In this document: one piece after another, positions 14,391-21,897 of the stretch
Layout of the letters: each line of letters begins with the position of its first letter
Numbering within the stretch: position 1 is the first letter of the stretch
Source of the DNA: a virus
DNA: 23,301 nt
Direction: 5' to 3' (one strand)
Virus record (IMG/VR): IMGVR_UViG_3300034109_000299
Coordinates: 1-23,301 of that record
Notes under the pieces: model-generated
The model's input: the letters and a program-made list of their open reading frames with translations, nothing else
Database searches by the model: none
What the model was told of the DNA's origin: nothing
Made by a program: the position numbers and the translations under genes

Positions 14391-16697
14391 ATGAGCGGCA
14401 ATGTCGAGAGCGTCAGCAAGGTCCGGGTGGTCGTTCCTCCGTACATCCGGCCAGACGGAACGAAGGTCAAGGGGTACTCCTACGAGCGTGGCGGCGGCTC
14501 TGCTGCTCGCCCGCCACGCCAGCGCAGTCGCCGGCCAGCGTCGCTGAAGCCAACCACAACAGCGAAGCTCGAGGGTGACGGAAGCGAGGAGCGCCCCTAC
14601 AAGGTTCGTGATGCCAAGACCGGGCTCCGTCTGATCGCAGCTGGCAAGCACGTCGAGATGGACAAGGACACCGTCGGTGTCGTGCTCGACAAGCTTGCGT
14701 CGATTGGCACCGAGGCGTTTGAGGCGAAGAAGTCTGGCAAGAAGCTGAAGGTGCCCAACTTCAACCTCTGCCTGGTGCATGTTCCTGGAGCCAACCTCTT
14801 CTGTGAGGAGGACAAGGACATCCCCAGGCTCAAGATGCCTCAGGTCAAGGGCGAGAACATTCGTGCGGGCTCGGACGCTGAGAAGTTGCTGGCCAAGCAG
14901 AACGAGGAGCGCCGCAAGGCCGGCAAGGAGCCGACCAAGGAGGTCGACGCCACCGAGGAGTACATCTCGTATCTGAAGGAGAATGGCCTGGACGTGTCCG
15001 ATTCAGAGGTCGCTTCCGACCGCTTGAAGGCGACGCAGAACGAGTTGGTTGGCGACAAGGTTGCCAGCATGATGTCTTCGACCCTGGATCCCGGCAGCAA
15101 GTTTGATGCGACCGAGGGCAGCATCTTCACGTCTTCGGACAACTACGTCGTGGACGGTCATCACCGCTGGGCCGCTGCGGTCAGCCTCAAGTTCAAGAAG
15201 GGTGGCCCAGCACCGCAGATGAAGGTGCAGCAGATCAACGCCCCGATCGAGCGGGTGCTTGAACTGACGAACAAGTTCGTCAAGGAGTTCGGGATCGAGG
15301 GCAATGCCGCCAACACGCTTGGCAAGGGTGCGCCTCCCTGCATCGGCTGTGGCGAGGTCGTCAAGGGCGGCGGGAACCTCGCTGCCCACATCCGCTCCGA
15401 ACTGAAGGCCAAGCACGCCGCCAATGCACAGAATGTTGGTGTGAGTCGCCGGCTGTCCCCAGCGGAGATCCGCCAGCGCAAGGAGGCCGCTCACAAGGCG
15501 GCGATAGCAAGATCCATGCGAGCCCGTCGCGAGCGTAAGAAGGCCGGCAATCAGCAGTGGAGGAAGTCACTGCGCCATGCCGTGGAGCACATGGCTGGTG
15601 AGGCCACTGGCGTCGGTTGGCTGTCCGCTCCCCCGCCGTTCCCGTACCATCCAAAGGGCGTTGGGCACGGTTCTGTTGCGAAGGCCATGCCCAACCCGAA
15701 GTCCAGCCCCAAGGAGATCGCTGGGAGCCATGGCCACAAGCCGCATGGCAAGAGCATCCTCTGGCCGGCGATGTACGAGGAGTTGCGGGCCAAGGGGCAC
15801 TCCAAGACAAAGGCAGCGGCGATCTCCAATGCTGCCTGGAACAAGAAGCACGGCGCTGCCGGGAACGCCACCTCGACCAGAGTCACCAAGGCCAATGGCG
15901 GCAGGGTGTGGGTTCCTCCGCACGCGAAGGCCGATGGCACTCGAGTGAAGGGGTACTGGCAGGACCGTAAGACTGGTCGTCGCAAGGCTGTTGCCAGTTC
16001 CACGAAAGACATGGCCAGCGGAATGAAGTCGGTCAACACGCCCGAGGGGCGACGGGCGTTGGCTCGCCGGCTTCAGTCTGACGCCGCAAGCTCCAAGCGC
16101 ATGGCTGGCAAGCGCCCGAAGTTGGGCCGCATCCCGACCGAGGACCAGGCCGAGAAGATGGACCCCAAGCAACTTGCTGGGATTGCCATCAGGCTCAACG
16201 AGCAGATGGAGCGGGCGAAGAGTCAGTTGTGGGCTGAAAGCAACGCTGAGAGGGAGCGCATCAAGGCAACCATCAAGAAGCACGACGAGCCTATCCCCGG
16301 TGTGATCGTCAAGACCGACGACGACAAGCAACTCGTCTTTGGTTGGATGTACGTCACTCACGACAGGAACGGGGAGGTCGTGGTCGACAAGAGCGGCGAC
16401 TTCGTTGATGACGTGACCGAGCTTGAAGATGCTGCGATTGAGTTCGTGCTTGACTCAAGGGCCGGCGGCGTTGAGCATCGTCGCGATGGCGATGGCCCAA
16501 TGGTGGCCAGTCGATTGGTCGAGAGCGTTGTGTTCACGCCAGAGAAGCTTGAGGCGCTCGGCCTGGAAGCGGGCACGTTGCCCTCGGGCTGGTGGGCCGG
16601 GTGGCGAGTTGATGACCCTGATGTGTGGGCCGATGTACGGGCCAACAAGTACCGAGGATTCAGTATCCACGGTGCTGGTGTCAGAGAGGCTGTGTGA
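14391..16697 (+). CDS. ParB/Srx-like domain fused to XkdF-type prohead protease
   Basis: This 768-residue protein opens with a VVVPPY module (11-33). A ParB/sulfiredoxin-like domain follows, with SSDNYVVDGHHRW (248-260). Next come a CIGC...H zinc-finger-like segment, a basic LSPAEIRQRKEAA segment (355-386), and a short unit MYEELRAKGHSKTKAAAISN, which I recall as a recurrent small phage domain. A second module is RVWVPPHAKADG (505-526). The C-terminus (about 640-768) matches the XkdF family of putative phage serine proteases: VFGWMYV, DKSGDFVDD, His696 in GVEHRR, Ser712 in VESVVF, and a WWAGWRV...YRGFSIHG end. It probably trims scaffold and tagged proteins in the prohead. The next gene overlaps by one base. 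Confidence 0.78.
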   Translation: MSGNVESVSKVRVVVPPYIRPDGTKVKGYSYERGGGSAARPPRQRSRRPASLKPTTTAKLEGDGSEERPYKVRDAKTGLRLIAAGKHVEMDKDTVGVVLDKLASIGTEAFEAKKSGKKLKVPNFNLCLVHVPGANLFCEEDKDIPRLKMPQVKGENIRAGSDAEKLLAKQNEERRKAGKEPTKEVDATEEYISYLKENGLDVSDSEVASDRLKATQNELVGDKVASMMSSTLDPGSKFDATEGSIFTSSDNYVVDGHHRWAAAVSLKFKKGGPAPQMKVQQINAPIERVLELTNKFVKEFGIEGNAANTLGKGAPPCIGCGEVVKGGGNLAAHIRSELKAKHAANAQNVGVSRRLSPAEIRQRKEAAHKAAIARSMRARRERKKAGNQQWRKSLRHAVEHMAGEATGVGWLSAPPPFPYHPKGVGHGSVAKAMPNPKSSPKEIAGSHGHKPHGKSILWPAMYEELRAKGHSKTKAAAISNAAWNKKHGAAGNATSTRVTKANGGRVWVPPHAKADGTRVKGYWQDRKTGRRKAVASSTKDMASGMKSVNTPEGRRALARRLQSDAASSKRMAGKRPKLGRIPTEDQAEKMDPKQLAGIAIRLNEQMERAKSQLWAESNAERERIKATIKKHDEPIPGVIVKTDDDKQLVFGWMYVTHDRNGEVVVDKSGDFVDDVTELEDAAIEFVLDSRAGGVEHRRDGDGPMVASRLVESVVFTPEKLEALGLEAGTLPSGWWAGWRVDDPDVWADVRANKYRGFSIHGAGVREAV
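14421..14489 (+). repeat. VVVPPY/DGTxVxGY module, copy 4
   Basis: Residues 11-33 of the protease fusion: VRVVVPPYIRPDG, then TKVKGYSYER. Unlike the other copies it is at the extreme N-terminus, and the following tract is Gly/Ser before becoming Arg-rich. Confidence 0.85.
15903..15968 (+). repeat. VVVPPY/DGTxVxGY module, copy 5 (divergent)
   Basis: Residues 505-526 of the protease fusion: RVWVPPHAKADG, then TRVKGYWQDR, followed by KTGRRK. It separates the ParB-like and small-domain half from the XkdF half. Confidence 0.75.
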
Positions 16698-17575
16698 TGA
16701 GTGAAGTCGAGAAGGCTCGCAAGCCTGGGACACCTCTGTCCCCCAAGGAGCTTGCCCAGCGCAAGGCTGCTGCTCTGATCTCTGCGCAGAAGCGGCGCAA
16801 GAAGGACGTTCAGTTGCTCCGTCGCGGCGCTCGCCGCCAGCGCTCAGACTTCCGTGAGTCGGGCATGGGGTTGACCGACGCTGAGTGGGCTGCCTATGAC
16901 CGACTGGACGAGCGGTCGCGCTCAGCGATCATTCGCAGCGAGACGCTTCCGCGCAAGTCGACCCCGTCGGCCAGGCAGGGCAAGGTCACACGAACCGTCG
17001 ATCGCATGGGTGGTCGGAGCGTCAAGAACGAAGAGGGATTCCTGCTCCTCCAGAGCAATCCCGGTGGCGATTGGACGGCTGGCAATCCTCGTAACTCTCG
17101 GTCTGCTTCTGCACCGACGGCGTTTGATGCGATGGAGCAGGCCGGGTTCCCGAAGGAAACGGCGCTCGACATGTTCAGGGACATGCCCGACTCCGATGCG
17201 GCTGGGCCGGTCGGCGTCCCGTCCGTAGTTACTTCTGAGCCACCCCGGCCTGGGTACCCGACCGGGCGGTCTGACTACAAGCCGGGTCAAGCTCGGGTCG
17301 GCCAGCGCACCCCGCAGTCGCATCCCGAGGAGTTCTCTGACGAGGATCTCGTTGCAGAGGCGAAGTACTTGTTGGCGATGAATCGCAAGCTCGGTGAGAA
17401 CACCTTGCGCTCTCTGGCGACACTGAAGTTGATCAACGAGGTCAACCGCCGGCACAAGAACCCGGACAACCCGATTGCTCGGAGCGAACTGTCCAGAGAG
17501 GACGGTTCGATCCAGCACTACGTCGAAGAGGCCGGCATGACCCGGCCCAAGGGCAAAGGGTTGTTCGGAAGGTGA
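16697..17575 (+). CDS. Basic protein of unknown function
   Basis: This 292-residue protein starts at ATG 16697, sharing the A of the preceding TGA, with a GAGAGG a little upstream. The first 50 residues are strongly basic, and LSPKELAQRKAAA (from residue 14) resembles the basic segment LSPAEIRQRKEAA of the protease fusion. The middle is low-complexity and Pro/Gly-rich; the C-terminal part (EEFSDEDLVAEAKYLL...) is helical and ends in a basic GKGLFGR. No family recognised. Its position between protease and scaffold suggests a head-associated or DNA-binding role. Confidence 0.65.
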   Translation: MSEVEKARKPGTPLSPKELAQRKAAALISAQKRRKKDVQLLRRGARRQRSDFRESGMGLTDAEWAAYDRLDERSRSAIIRSETLPRKSTPSARQGKVTRTVDRMGGRSVKNEEGFLLLQSNPGGDWTAGNPRNSRSASAPTAFDAMEQAGFPKETALDMFRDMPDSDAAGPVGVPSVVTSEPPRPGYPTGRSDYKPGQARVGQRTPQSHPEEFSDEDLVAEAKYLLAMNRKLGENTLRSLATLKLINEVNRRHKNPDNPIARSELSREDGSIQHYVEEAGMTRPKGKGLFGR

Positions 17576-17991
17576 GTGAGGCCGCTCGCCGCATGGCTGC
17601 GGCCTACACCCGCAAACAGGTCACCGGAGCCCGCAAGGGCACGCTGACCTCTAGGGAGCGCCAGCAGCGGATTGCAGCTGCTCGAGCGAGCGCCGCCAAA
17701 CGCAAGGGCAGCGGAACCAAGAACAAGAATCCTCAGACTCCAGAGACGAAGGCTCGGGAGCGGGTGAGGGTGCGACGTGAAACACCTGGTACTCCAGAGT
17801 ACGCAGCGGCCCTGCGCACGCTGAAGGCGGCAGTTACGTCTGGCAAGGCGATCAGGGTGACGCCCGAGGATCTTGATCGAATCGAGCAACGGCTCAAGCG
17901 CAAGCGGGGCGTCAAGGTCCAGCGTGACGGCGACAAGATCGTCGCAACGCTTTCTGATGGCAGGACACTGTCGATCGAAGGGAATCAATAA
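17572..17991 (+). CDS. Small basic protein of unknown function
   Basis: This 139-residue, strongly Lys/Arg-rich protein starts at GTG 17572 (GTGA overlap with the previous stop). Residues 25-45 (LTSRERQQRIAAARASAAKR) form a basic helix similar to segments in the two upstream proteins. The C-terminus is a short mixed domain (TPEDLDRIEQRLK, then KVQRDGDKIVATLSDGRTL). No family recognised; DNA- or scaffold-binding is plausible from charge alone. Confidence 0.6.
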   Translation: MSEAARRMAAAYTRKQVTGARKGTLTSRERQQRIAAARASAAKRKGSGTKNKNPQTPETKARERVRVRRETPGTPEYAAALRTLKAAVTSGKAIRVTPEDLDRIEQRLKRKRGVKVQRDGDKIVATLSDGRTLSIEGNQ

Positions 17992-18743
17992 TGAAGCGAT
18001 ACCGACTCAAGAAGTTGAAGCTGGACGAGGTCAGTCTCGTTGCTTCCGGCGACGACCCGATGGCGCAGGTCGTCATTGCAAAGACCGACAAGACACCGGA
18101 CTCCGTTGATGAAGTCTCTACTCTCACATCAGAGACGGCGATCAAGGAGATTGACGTGGCCGACGAGCACGATGACATCATCGACACCAGTGACATCCCT
18201 GCCGATGTCGTGGCCTACATCGAGGAACTGGAGAGCGTGGTGAACGAGTTGTCCGCTGCGCTGCCGACCGAGGACGAGATCGACGCTGCGCTGGTGGAAC
18301 TGGCTGAGCAGGAGACGGTGCTCGCCAAGGCCGACCCGGTCATCCAGGAGTTGGTCTTCAAGGCCCAGCGAGAGGCCGAGGAGGCGCGTGAGATCGCCAA
18401 GGCCGAGCGTGACGCTCGCATCACCCGCGAGTACATCGAGGTGGCCAAGAGCCTTCAGATGATCGATGGCGACTCCGAGCATCTCGGTCGTGTCCTGAAG
18501 TCGCTGTCCGAGCACCTCCCCGAGGATCTCGCCAGCGAGGTGTCCAGCCTGCTGGTCACCGCCAACGAGCGTCTCGAGAAGTCGGCGCTGTTCGGTGAGA
18601 TCGGCACCGCCGTTCCCGCCGTGAGTTCCTCGGTCGAAGCCCTGGCGAGCGAGATCCGCAAGGCAGAGCCGGCGCTCTCCTACGAGGAGGCCGTCGTGCG
18701 TGCCTACGAGACGAACCCGAACCTCTACCTCCAGGAGAGCTGA
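17991..18743 (+). CDS. Scaffold-like protein with XkdF-type C-terminal strand at its N-terminus
   Basis: This 250-residue protein starts at ATG 17991 (TAATG overlap) behind AAGGGA. The N-terminus, RLKKLKLDEVSLVASGDDP then MAQVVI, matches the segment that in XkdF-type proteases usually follows the GFSIGG motif. The rest is acidic and coiled-coil-like (ELAEQETVLAKADP, AQREAEEAREIAKAERD), typical for scaffolding proteins that direct capsid assembly and are then degraded. It lies directly before the decoration and capsid genes, the normal place for scaffold. Confidence 0.7.
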   Translation: MKRYRLKKLKLDEVSLVASGDDPMAQVVIAKTDKTPDSVDEVSTLTSETAIKEIDVADEHDDIIDTSDIPADVVAYIEELESVVNELSAALPTEDEIDAALVELAEQETVLAKADPVIQELVFKAQREAEEAREIAKAERDARITREYIEVAKSLQMIDGDSEHLGRVLKSLSEHLPEDLASEVSSLLVTANERLEKSALFGEIGTAVPAVSSSVEALASEIRKAEPALSYEEAVVRAYETNPNLYLQES

Positions 18744-18745
18744 TC

Positions 18746-19129
18746 ATGGCCCAAGAGATCCAGGGCGAGAAGCAGTCGGCAACGGCGACCGCTTCGCTCA
18801 CCCAGTACACGTTCGTGAGGCCGGTGACGGGTGCGATGCTGAGCGTCAGCACCGCCGCCACAGCGGCGTCGGCGATTCCATGCGGCTACCTCGGCGTGGT
18901 GCAGAACGCACCGGCGTCGGGTCAGATCGCAGAGGTGATGATCACCGGAGTCACCAAGCTGGTGGCCGACACCGCCATCGTTGCGGGTCAGTTCGTCACG
19001 ATCGCCGCTGGCGGTCGTGCTGGGCTCGCCGCAGCCGGCGCTCAGGCTGCCGGCGTTGCCACCACATCCACCACGGCTTCAGGCCAGTACGTCTCCGTTC
19101 GCCTGCTTCGCGGCGTCGTGGCGCTCTGA
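18746..19129 (+). CDS. Capsid decoration/cement protein (DUF2190-like)
   Basis: This 127-residue, Ala/Gly/Thr-rich beta protein has the composition and repeats of DUF2190-type capsid cement proteins: GYLGVVQNAPASGQ, ITGVTKLVADTAIVAGQ, and AAGVATTSTTASGQYVSVRL. Such proteins bind the outside of the mature head and stabilise it. ATG 18746 follows AGGAGA (18733-18738) at seven bases. It precedes the capsid gene, as expected. Confidence 0.75.
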   Translation: MAQEIQGEKQSATATASLTQYTFVRPVTGAMLSVSTAATAASAIPCGYLGVVQNAPASGQIAEVMITGVTKLVADTAIVAGQFVTIAAGGRAGLAAAGAQAAGVATTSTTASGQYVSVRLLRGVVAL

Positions 19130-19149
19130 TCTAGCAAGGAGAGCACGTC

Positions 19150-20127
19150 ATGCCCCAGCCCAACTCCTCCAATCTGCACGTCAGTGTTCCGCTGACCAAC
19201 GTCAGCGTCGCTTACCAGCGCCAGCAGAACTGGATTGCCGACAAGGTCTTCCCGATCGTGCCGGTGATGAAGCAGTTCGACCAGTACTACCGCTACAACA
19301 AGGGCGAGTGGTTCCGCTCTGTTGCTGAGGAGCGTGCTCCCGGCACCGAGTCGGTCGGCAGCGGTTGGTCGACCACGACCGACACCTACGCCGCTCGGGT
19401 CTACGCCGTCCACAAGGACATCGATGACCAGATCCGGGCGAACACCGACGCCCAGTTCAACCTGGACCGGGACGCTACCGAGTTCATCACGAACGACATC
19501 CTGCTCGGTCGTGAGCAGAACTGGTTCGCCAAGTACTGGAACACGACCACCTGGGCGACGACCGCAGCCGGCGTCACCAGCACCGCTCCCACCGGCGACG
19601 CTCAGGTCACCCAGTTCAACCTGGGTGGCGATCCCGTGGCCGACATCCAGCGCCAGCGTCTGCGTATGAAGCTGCTGACCGGTGGGTACGCACCGAACGT
19701 CATGGTGGTGACCCCCCAGGTCGACATTGCTCTCCAGCAGAACCTGTCGATCAGGGATCGGATCAAGTACACCCAGGCCGGCTTCGTGACCCCCGAACTG
19801 CTCGGGGCTGCGTTCGGCATGCGGTACATGGTTGCCGACGCCGTGCAGAACACCGCACCCGAGGCCACGACCGATGTCTCGAGCATGTCGTTCGTGGCAA
19901 CCGAGGGTGTGCTGCTGGCCTACGTCCCGCCGAACCCCGGCCTTCAGACCCTGAGCGCCGGCTACACGTTCGTCTGGAACGGCTACCTGGCGAATGCCTT
20001 CGGCACCAGTGTGCAGAAGTTCCGCATGGAGCACATCAAGAGCGACCGGATCGAGGTCGAGTCGGCCTACGACCTCAAGGTCGTTGCCTCCGACTGCGGG
20101 CTCTTCATCAGCGACCCGCTCGCCTGA
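19150..20127 (+). CDS. Major capsid protein
   Basis: This 325-residue protein is the likely HK97-fold shell subunit. Supporting features are its position after scaffold and decoration genes, its length, a strong AAGGAGA ribosome-binding site, very GC-biased codons and a strong terminator directly behind it. The sequence contains LTNVSVAYQRQQNWIADKVF near the start, a central DIDDQIRANTDAQFNLDRDATEF helix region, and a C-terminal RIEVESAYDLKVV strand. No N-terminal delta domain is visible, in keeping with a separate scaffold gene. Confidence 0.85.
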   Translation: MPQPNSSNLHVSVPLTNVSVAYQRQQNWIADKVFPIVPVMKQFDQYYRYNKGEWFRSVAEERAPGTESVGSGWSTTTDTYAARVYAVHKDIDDQIRANTDAQFNLDRDATEFITNDILLGREQNWFAKYWNTTTWATTAAGVTSTAPTGDAQVTQFNLGGDPVADIQRQRLRMKLLTGGYAPNVMVVTPQVDIALQQNLSIRDRIKYTQAGFVTPELLGAAFGMRYMVADAVQNTAPEATTDVSSMSFVATEGVLLAYVPPNPGLQTLSAGYTFVWNGYLANAFGTSVQKFRMEHIKSDRIEVESAYDLKVVASDCGLFISDPLA

Positions 20128-20154
20128 CCTCTTCCCGAGGGTGAGTACTGGCAC

Positions 20155-20185
20155 GGGCGGGGCTTCGGCCCCGCCCTTGTCAGTT
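20155..20185 (+). terminator. Strong terminator with cUUCGg loop after capsid gene
   Basis: A perfect nine-base stem, GGGCGGGGC (20155-20163) with GCCCCGCCC (20168-20176), closes a TTCG tetraloop with the stabilising C-G pair and is followed by TTGTCAGTT. It lies between the capsid gene and the connector genes, so it would keep capsid message more abundant than the downstream low-copy proteins. Confidence 0.8.
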
Positions 20186-20196
20186 AGGAGAACACC

Positions 20197-20610
20197 GTGC
20201 CCTACGAGTTCGACCCGGCTGGCAGTCCCGCAGATGAGTTGCGGTTCCTACTCGGTGACACCGTGGTCGAGTCGCCGCTCCTGGCCGACGACGAGGTCGA
20301 CTACCTGCTGGCGACCAGCCCTGGAACGATTGCGGCTGCCTACTCTGGCGCTCTGGCGCTAGTCGCTCGATTCTCTGCCCGTGCCGACATCTCTGTCGGG
20401 TCTGCACGCAAGTCGTTCACTGCACAGGCAGACGCCATGCAGAAGGTAGCGGACTCCCTTGCTGCTCGGGGAGGAAAGCAGGGTCTGCCGACAGCGACAG
20501 AGGCTCAGCGTGTCGGCCCTCCGGTGGCCAGCGGGCTCGTCACGACGCAGTCGCCGTTGGTGATGCTCAATGACTGGTCGGTGCGCGACATCGACACCTC
20601 TCAGGCATGA
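20197..20610 (+). CDS. Head-tail connector protein
   Basis: This 137-residue protein starts at GTG 20197 behind AGGAG (20186-20190). The N-terminal DELRFLLGDT then LADDEVDYLL and the following helices are typical of the adaptor proteins that bind below the portal ring (HK97 gp6/SPP1 gp15-like role). It is the first of four overlapping joining genes. Its stop overlaps the next start (ATGA). Confidence 0.75.
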   Translation: MPYEFDPAGSPADELRFLLGDTVVESPLLADDEVDYLLATSPGTIAAAYSGALALVARFSARADISVGSARKSFTAQADAMQKVADSLAARGGKQGLPTATEAQRVGPPVASGLVTTQSPLVMLNDWSVRDIDTSQA

Positions 20611-20951
20611 GCTTCTCCGGCGAGTGGGCCGAGTTGCTCACCTGGCGTGTACAGGTCACCATTCCGAACGGAAAGGACCAGTACGGGAATCGCTCGTACA
20701 CGGATCCGGTGGAGATTGCTGTTCACGTCGATCAGGTGTCCGCTTCTCCGGTCACGACGAGCGGCAAGGACGGTGTCCGGGGCCAAGAGGGCTTTGACGG
20801 GGTGCTGTACGCCGGCACTGATGTGGAGTTGCTGCCGGGGAGCTATGTCACGTTCCCGTGGGGGCTCGAGGTTGAGTTGACCACCGTAGTGGCCCACTAC
20901 AACGAGAACGGGCAACTGCACCACTACGAGGCGACCTGGGAGGAGAACTGA
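20607..20951 (+). CDS. Head closure/head-tail joining protein
   Basis: This 114-residue protein is a short all-beta-looking polypeptide with YTDPVEIAVHVDQVS, YAGTDVELLPGSYVTFPWG and a C-terminal strand pair. Size and position, second after the capsid gene, fit the head-closure (stopper) protein. The assignment rests mostly on gene order. Confidence 0.6.
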   Translation: MSFSGEWAELLTWRVQVTIPNGKDQYGNRSYTDPVEIAVHVDQVSASPVTTSGKDGVRGQEGFDGVLYAGTDVELLPGSYVTFPWGLEVELTTVVAHYNENGQLHHYEATWEEN

Positions 20952-21484
20952 TGCCGGTCTACGACATCAACACCAGAATCTCGGTCAATCGCAAGCACGG
21001 CCCCGACGGGAACTACAACGACATCGCCGCCAGATTGGTGTCGAAGCAACCGATCATCGCTCTCCGCACCGCTCAGGCGCTGTCCACCTATGCGAGGCTC
21101 ACTGCGCCCCAGCCTCCCCGCAAGGCGTGGTGGTACGACAAGCCGCCGAACCCACGAACGAAGAAGACTGTTCCGCTCCTCGAGCAGTACGTCCGTACCG
21201 GCAGGCTGGCCAAGTCGATCTCAGCCCCGGTCAAGGCCGGAACCGGCGAGTACATCATCACGATCGGGGCTCCCTACGCCAAGTTCGTGGAGCACGGAAC
21301 CCGTTACATGCCGCCTCAGCCGTTCTGGCGTTCGTCGGTCAAGCACATCAGGAGCGAAGTCATGCCTGGTCTTGTTCAGGAGTGGATCAAGAAGGATCCG
21401 ATCAAGAAGTTCGGCCCGTTCCCGAAAGCTCCCTCTGAGCCAGCGCCGATCAAGAGGTTCGGCCCGTTCCCGAAGGCCGGTTGA
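20951..21484 (+). CDS. HK97 gp10-like head-tail protein with RFGPFPKA tail
   Basis: This 177-residue protein carries the HK97 gp10 signature: an N-terminal set of helices, TGRLAKSI, then GAPYAKFVEHGTRYMPPQPF and a terminal helix. These proteins join the tail to the head or cap the tail. Start ATG 20951 follows GGGAGGAGA. The last 25 residues are an extension with two (K/R)FGPFPKA motifs (153-160 and 169-176), the same motif found three times in the MuF protein; it is not a normal part of the family. Confidence 0.8.
   Translation: MPVYDINTRISVNRKHGPDGNYNDIAARLVSKQPIIALRTAQALSTYARLTAPQPPRKAWWYDKPPNPRTKKTVPLLEQYVRTGRLAKSISAPVKAGTGEYIITIGAPYAKFVEHGTRYMPPQPFWRSSVKHIRSEVMPGLVQEWIKKDPIKKFGPFPKAPSEPAPIKRFGPFPKAG
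21407..21481 (+). repeat. Two (K/R)FGPFPKA motifs at the gp10-like C-terminus
   Basis: KFGPFPKA and RFGPFPKA are separated by PSEPAPIK, and the second ends one residue before the stop. The linker resembles the Pro/Glu/Lys linkers between the MuF copies (6589-6702). Confidence 0.85.
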
Positions 21485-21894
21485 TGGAGGTCGCACTCGC
21501 TCTTGCCGGCGTCAGGACCATGCTGGTATCGGCTCCAGCTGTCACTGCCATCACCGACGACATCTTTGTCGACCTAGCGCCACCCGAGCAGCCGTATCCG
21601 TTCGTTGTCATCTCGCTTCAATCAAGCACCGATACCTATGGGGTTGGCCCCACCCGCATCTTCACTGATTGTGAGGTGCTGGTGCGCGGTTACATGGGTG
21701 TTGACAGCTATGAGCCGTTGTCACCGCTTGCTGACGCCATTGACGCCGCAATGTCGACCGTAACCGCCTCCACCACAGCGGGAGTAGTGCTGAGTGCCCG
21801 TCGCATTCGCCCCTACGCTCAGTTAGAGGAATACGAGGCCGGCGAGGTGCGAGCCCTTGGTGGCCTCTACCGAATCTTCGCTCAAGGAGCATGA
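21484..21894 (+). CDS. Tail terminator/completion protein (DUF3168-like)
   Basis: This 136-residue protein starts at ATG 21484, overlapping the preceding TGA. The pattern IFVDLAPPEQPYPFVVISL, then CEVLVRGY, a helix with PLADAIDAAM, and a C-terminal VRALGGLYRIFA strand fits the DUF3168-like tail-completion family placed just before the tail tube gene. It should cap the tail tube. Confidence 0.7.
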   Translation: MEVALALAGVRTMLVSAPAVTAITDDIFVDLAPPEQPYPFVVISLQSSTDTYGVGPTRIFTDCEVLVRGYMGVDSYEPLSPLADAIDAAMSTVTASTTAGVVLSARRIRPYAQLEEYEAGEVRALGGLYRIFAQGA

Positions 21895-21897
21895 CAC

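Noticed and set aside
19042-20154. 370-codon open frame antisense to the capsid gene
   Set aside because: Shadow of the strongly codon-biased capsid gene, with no recognisable features of its own.
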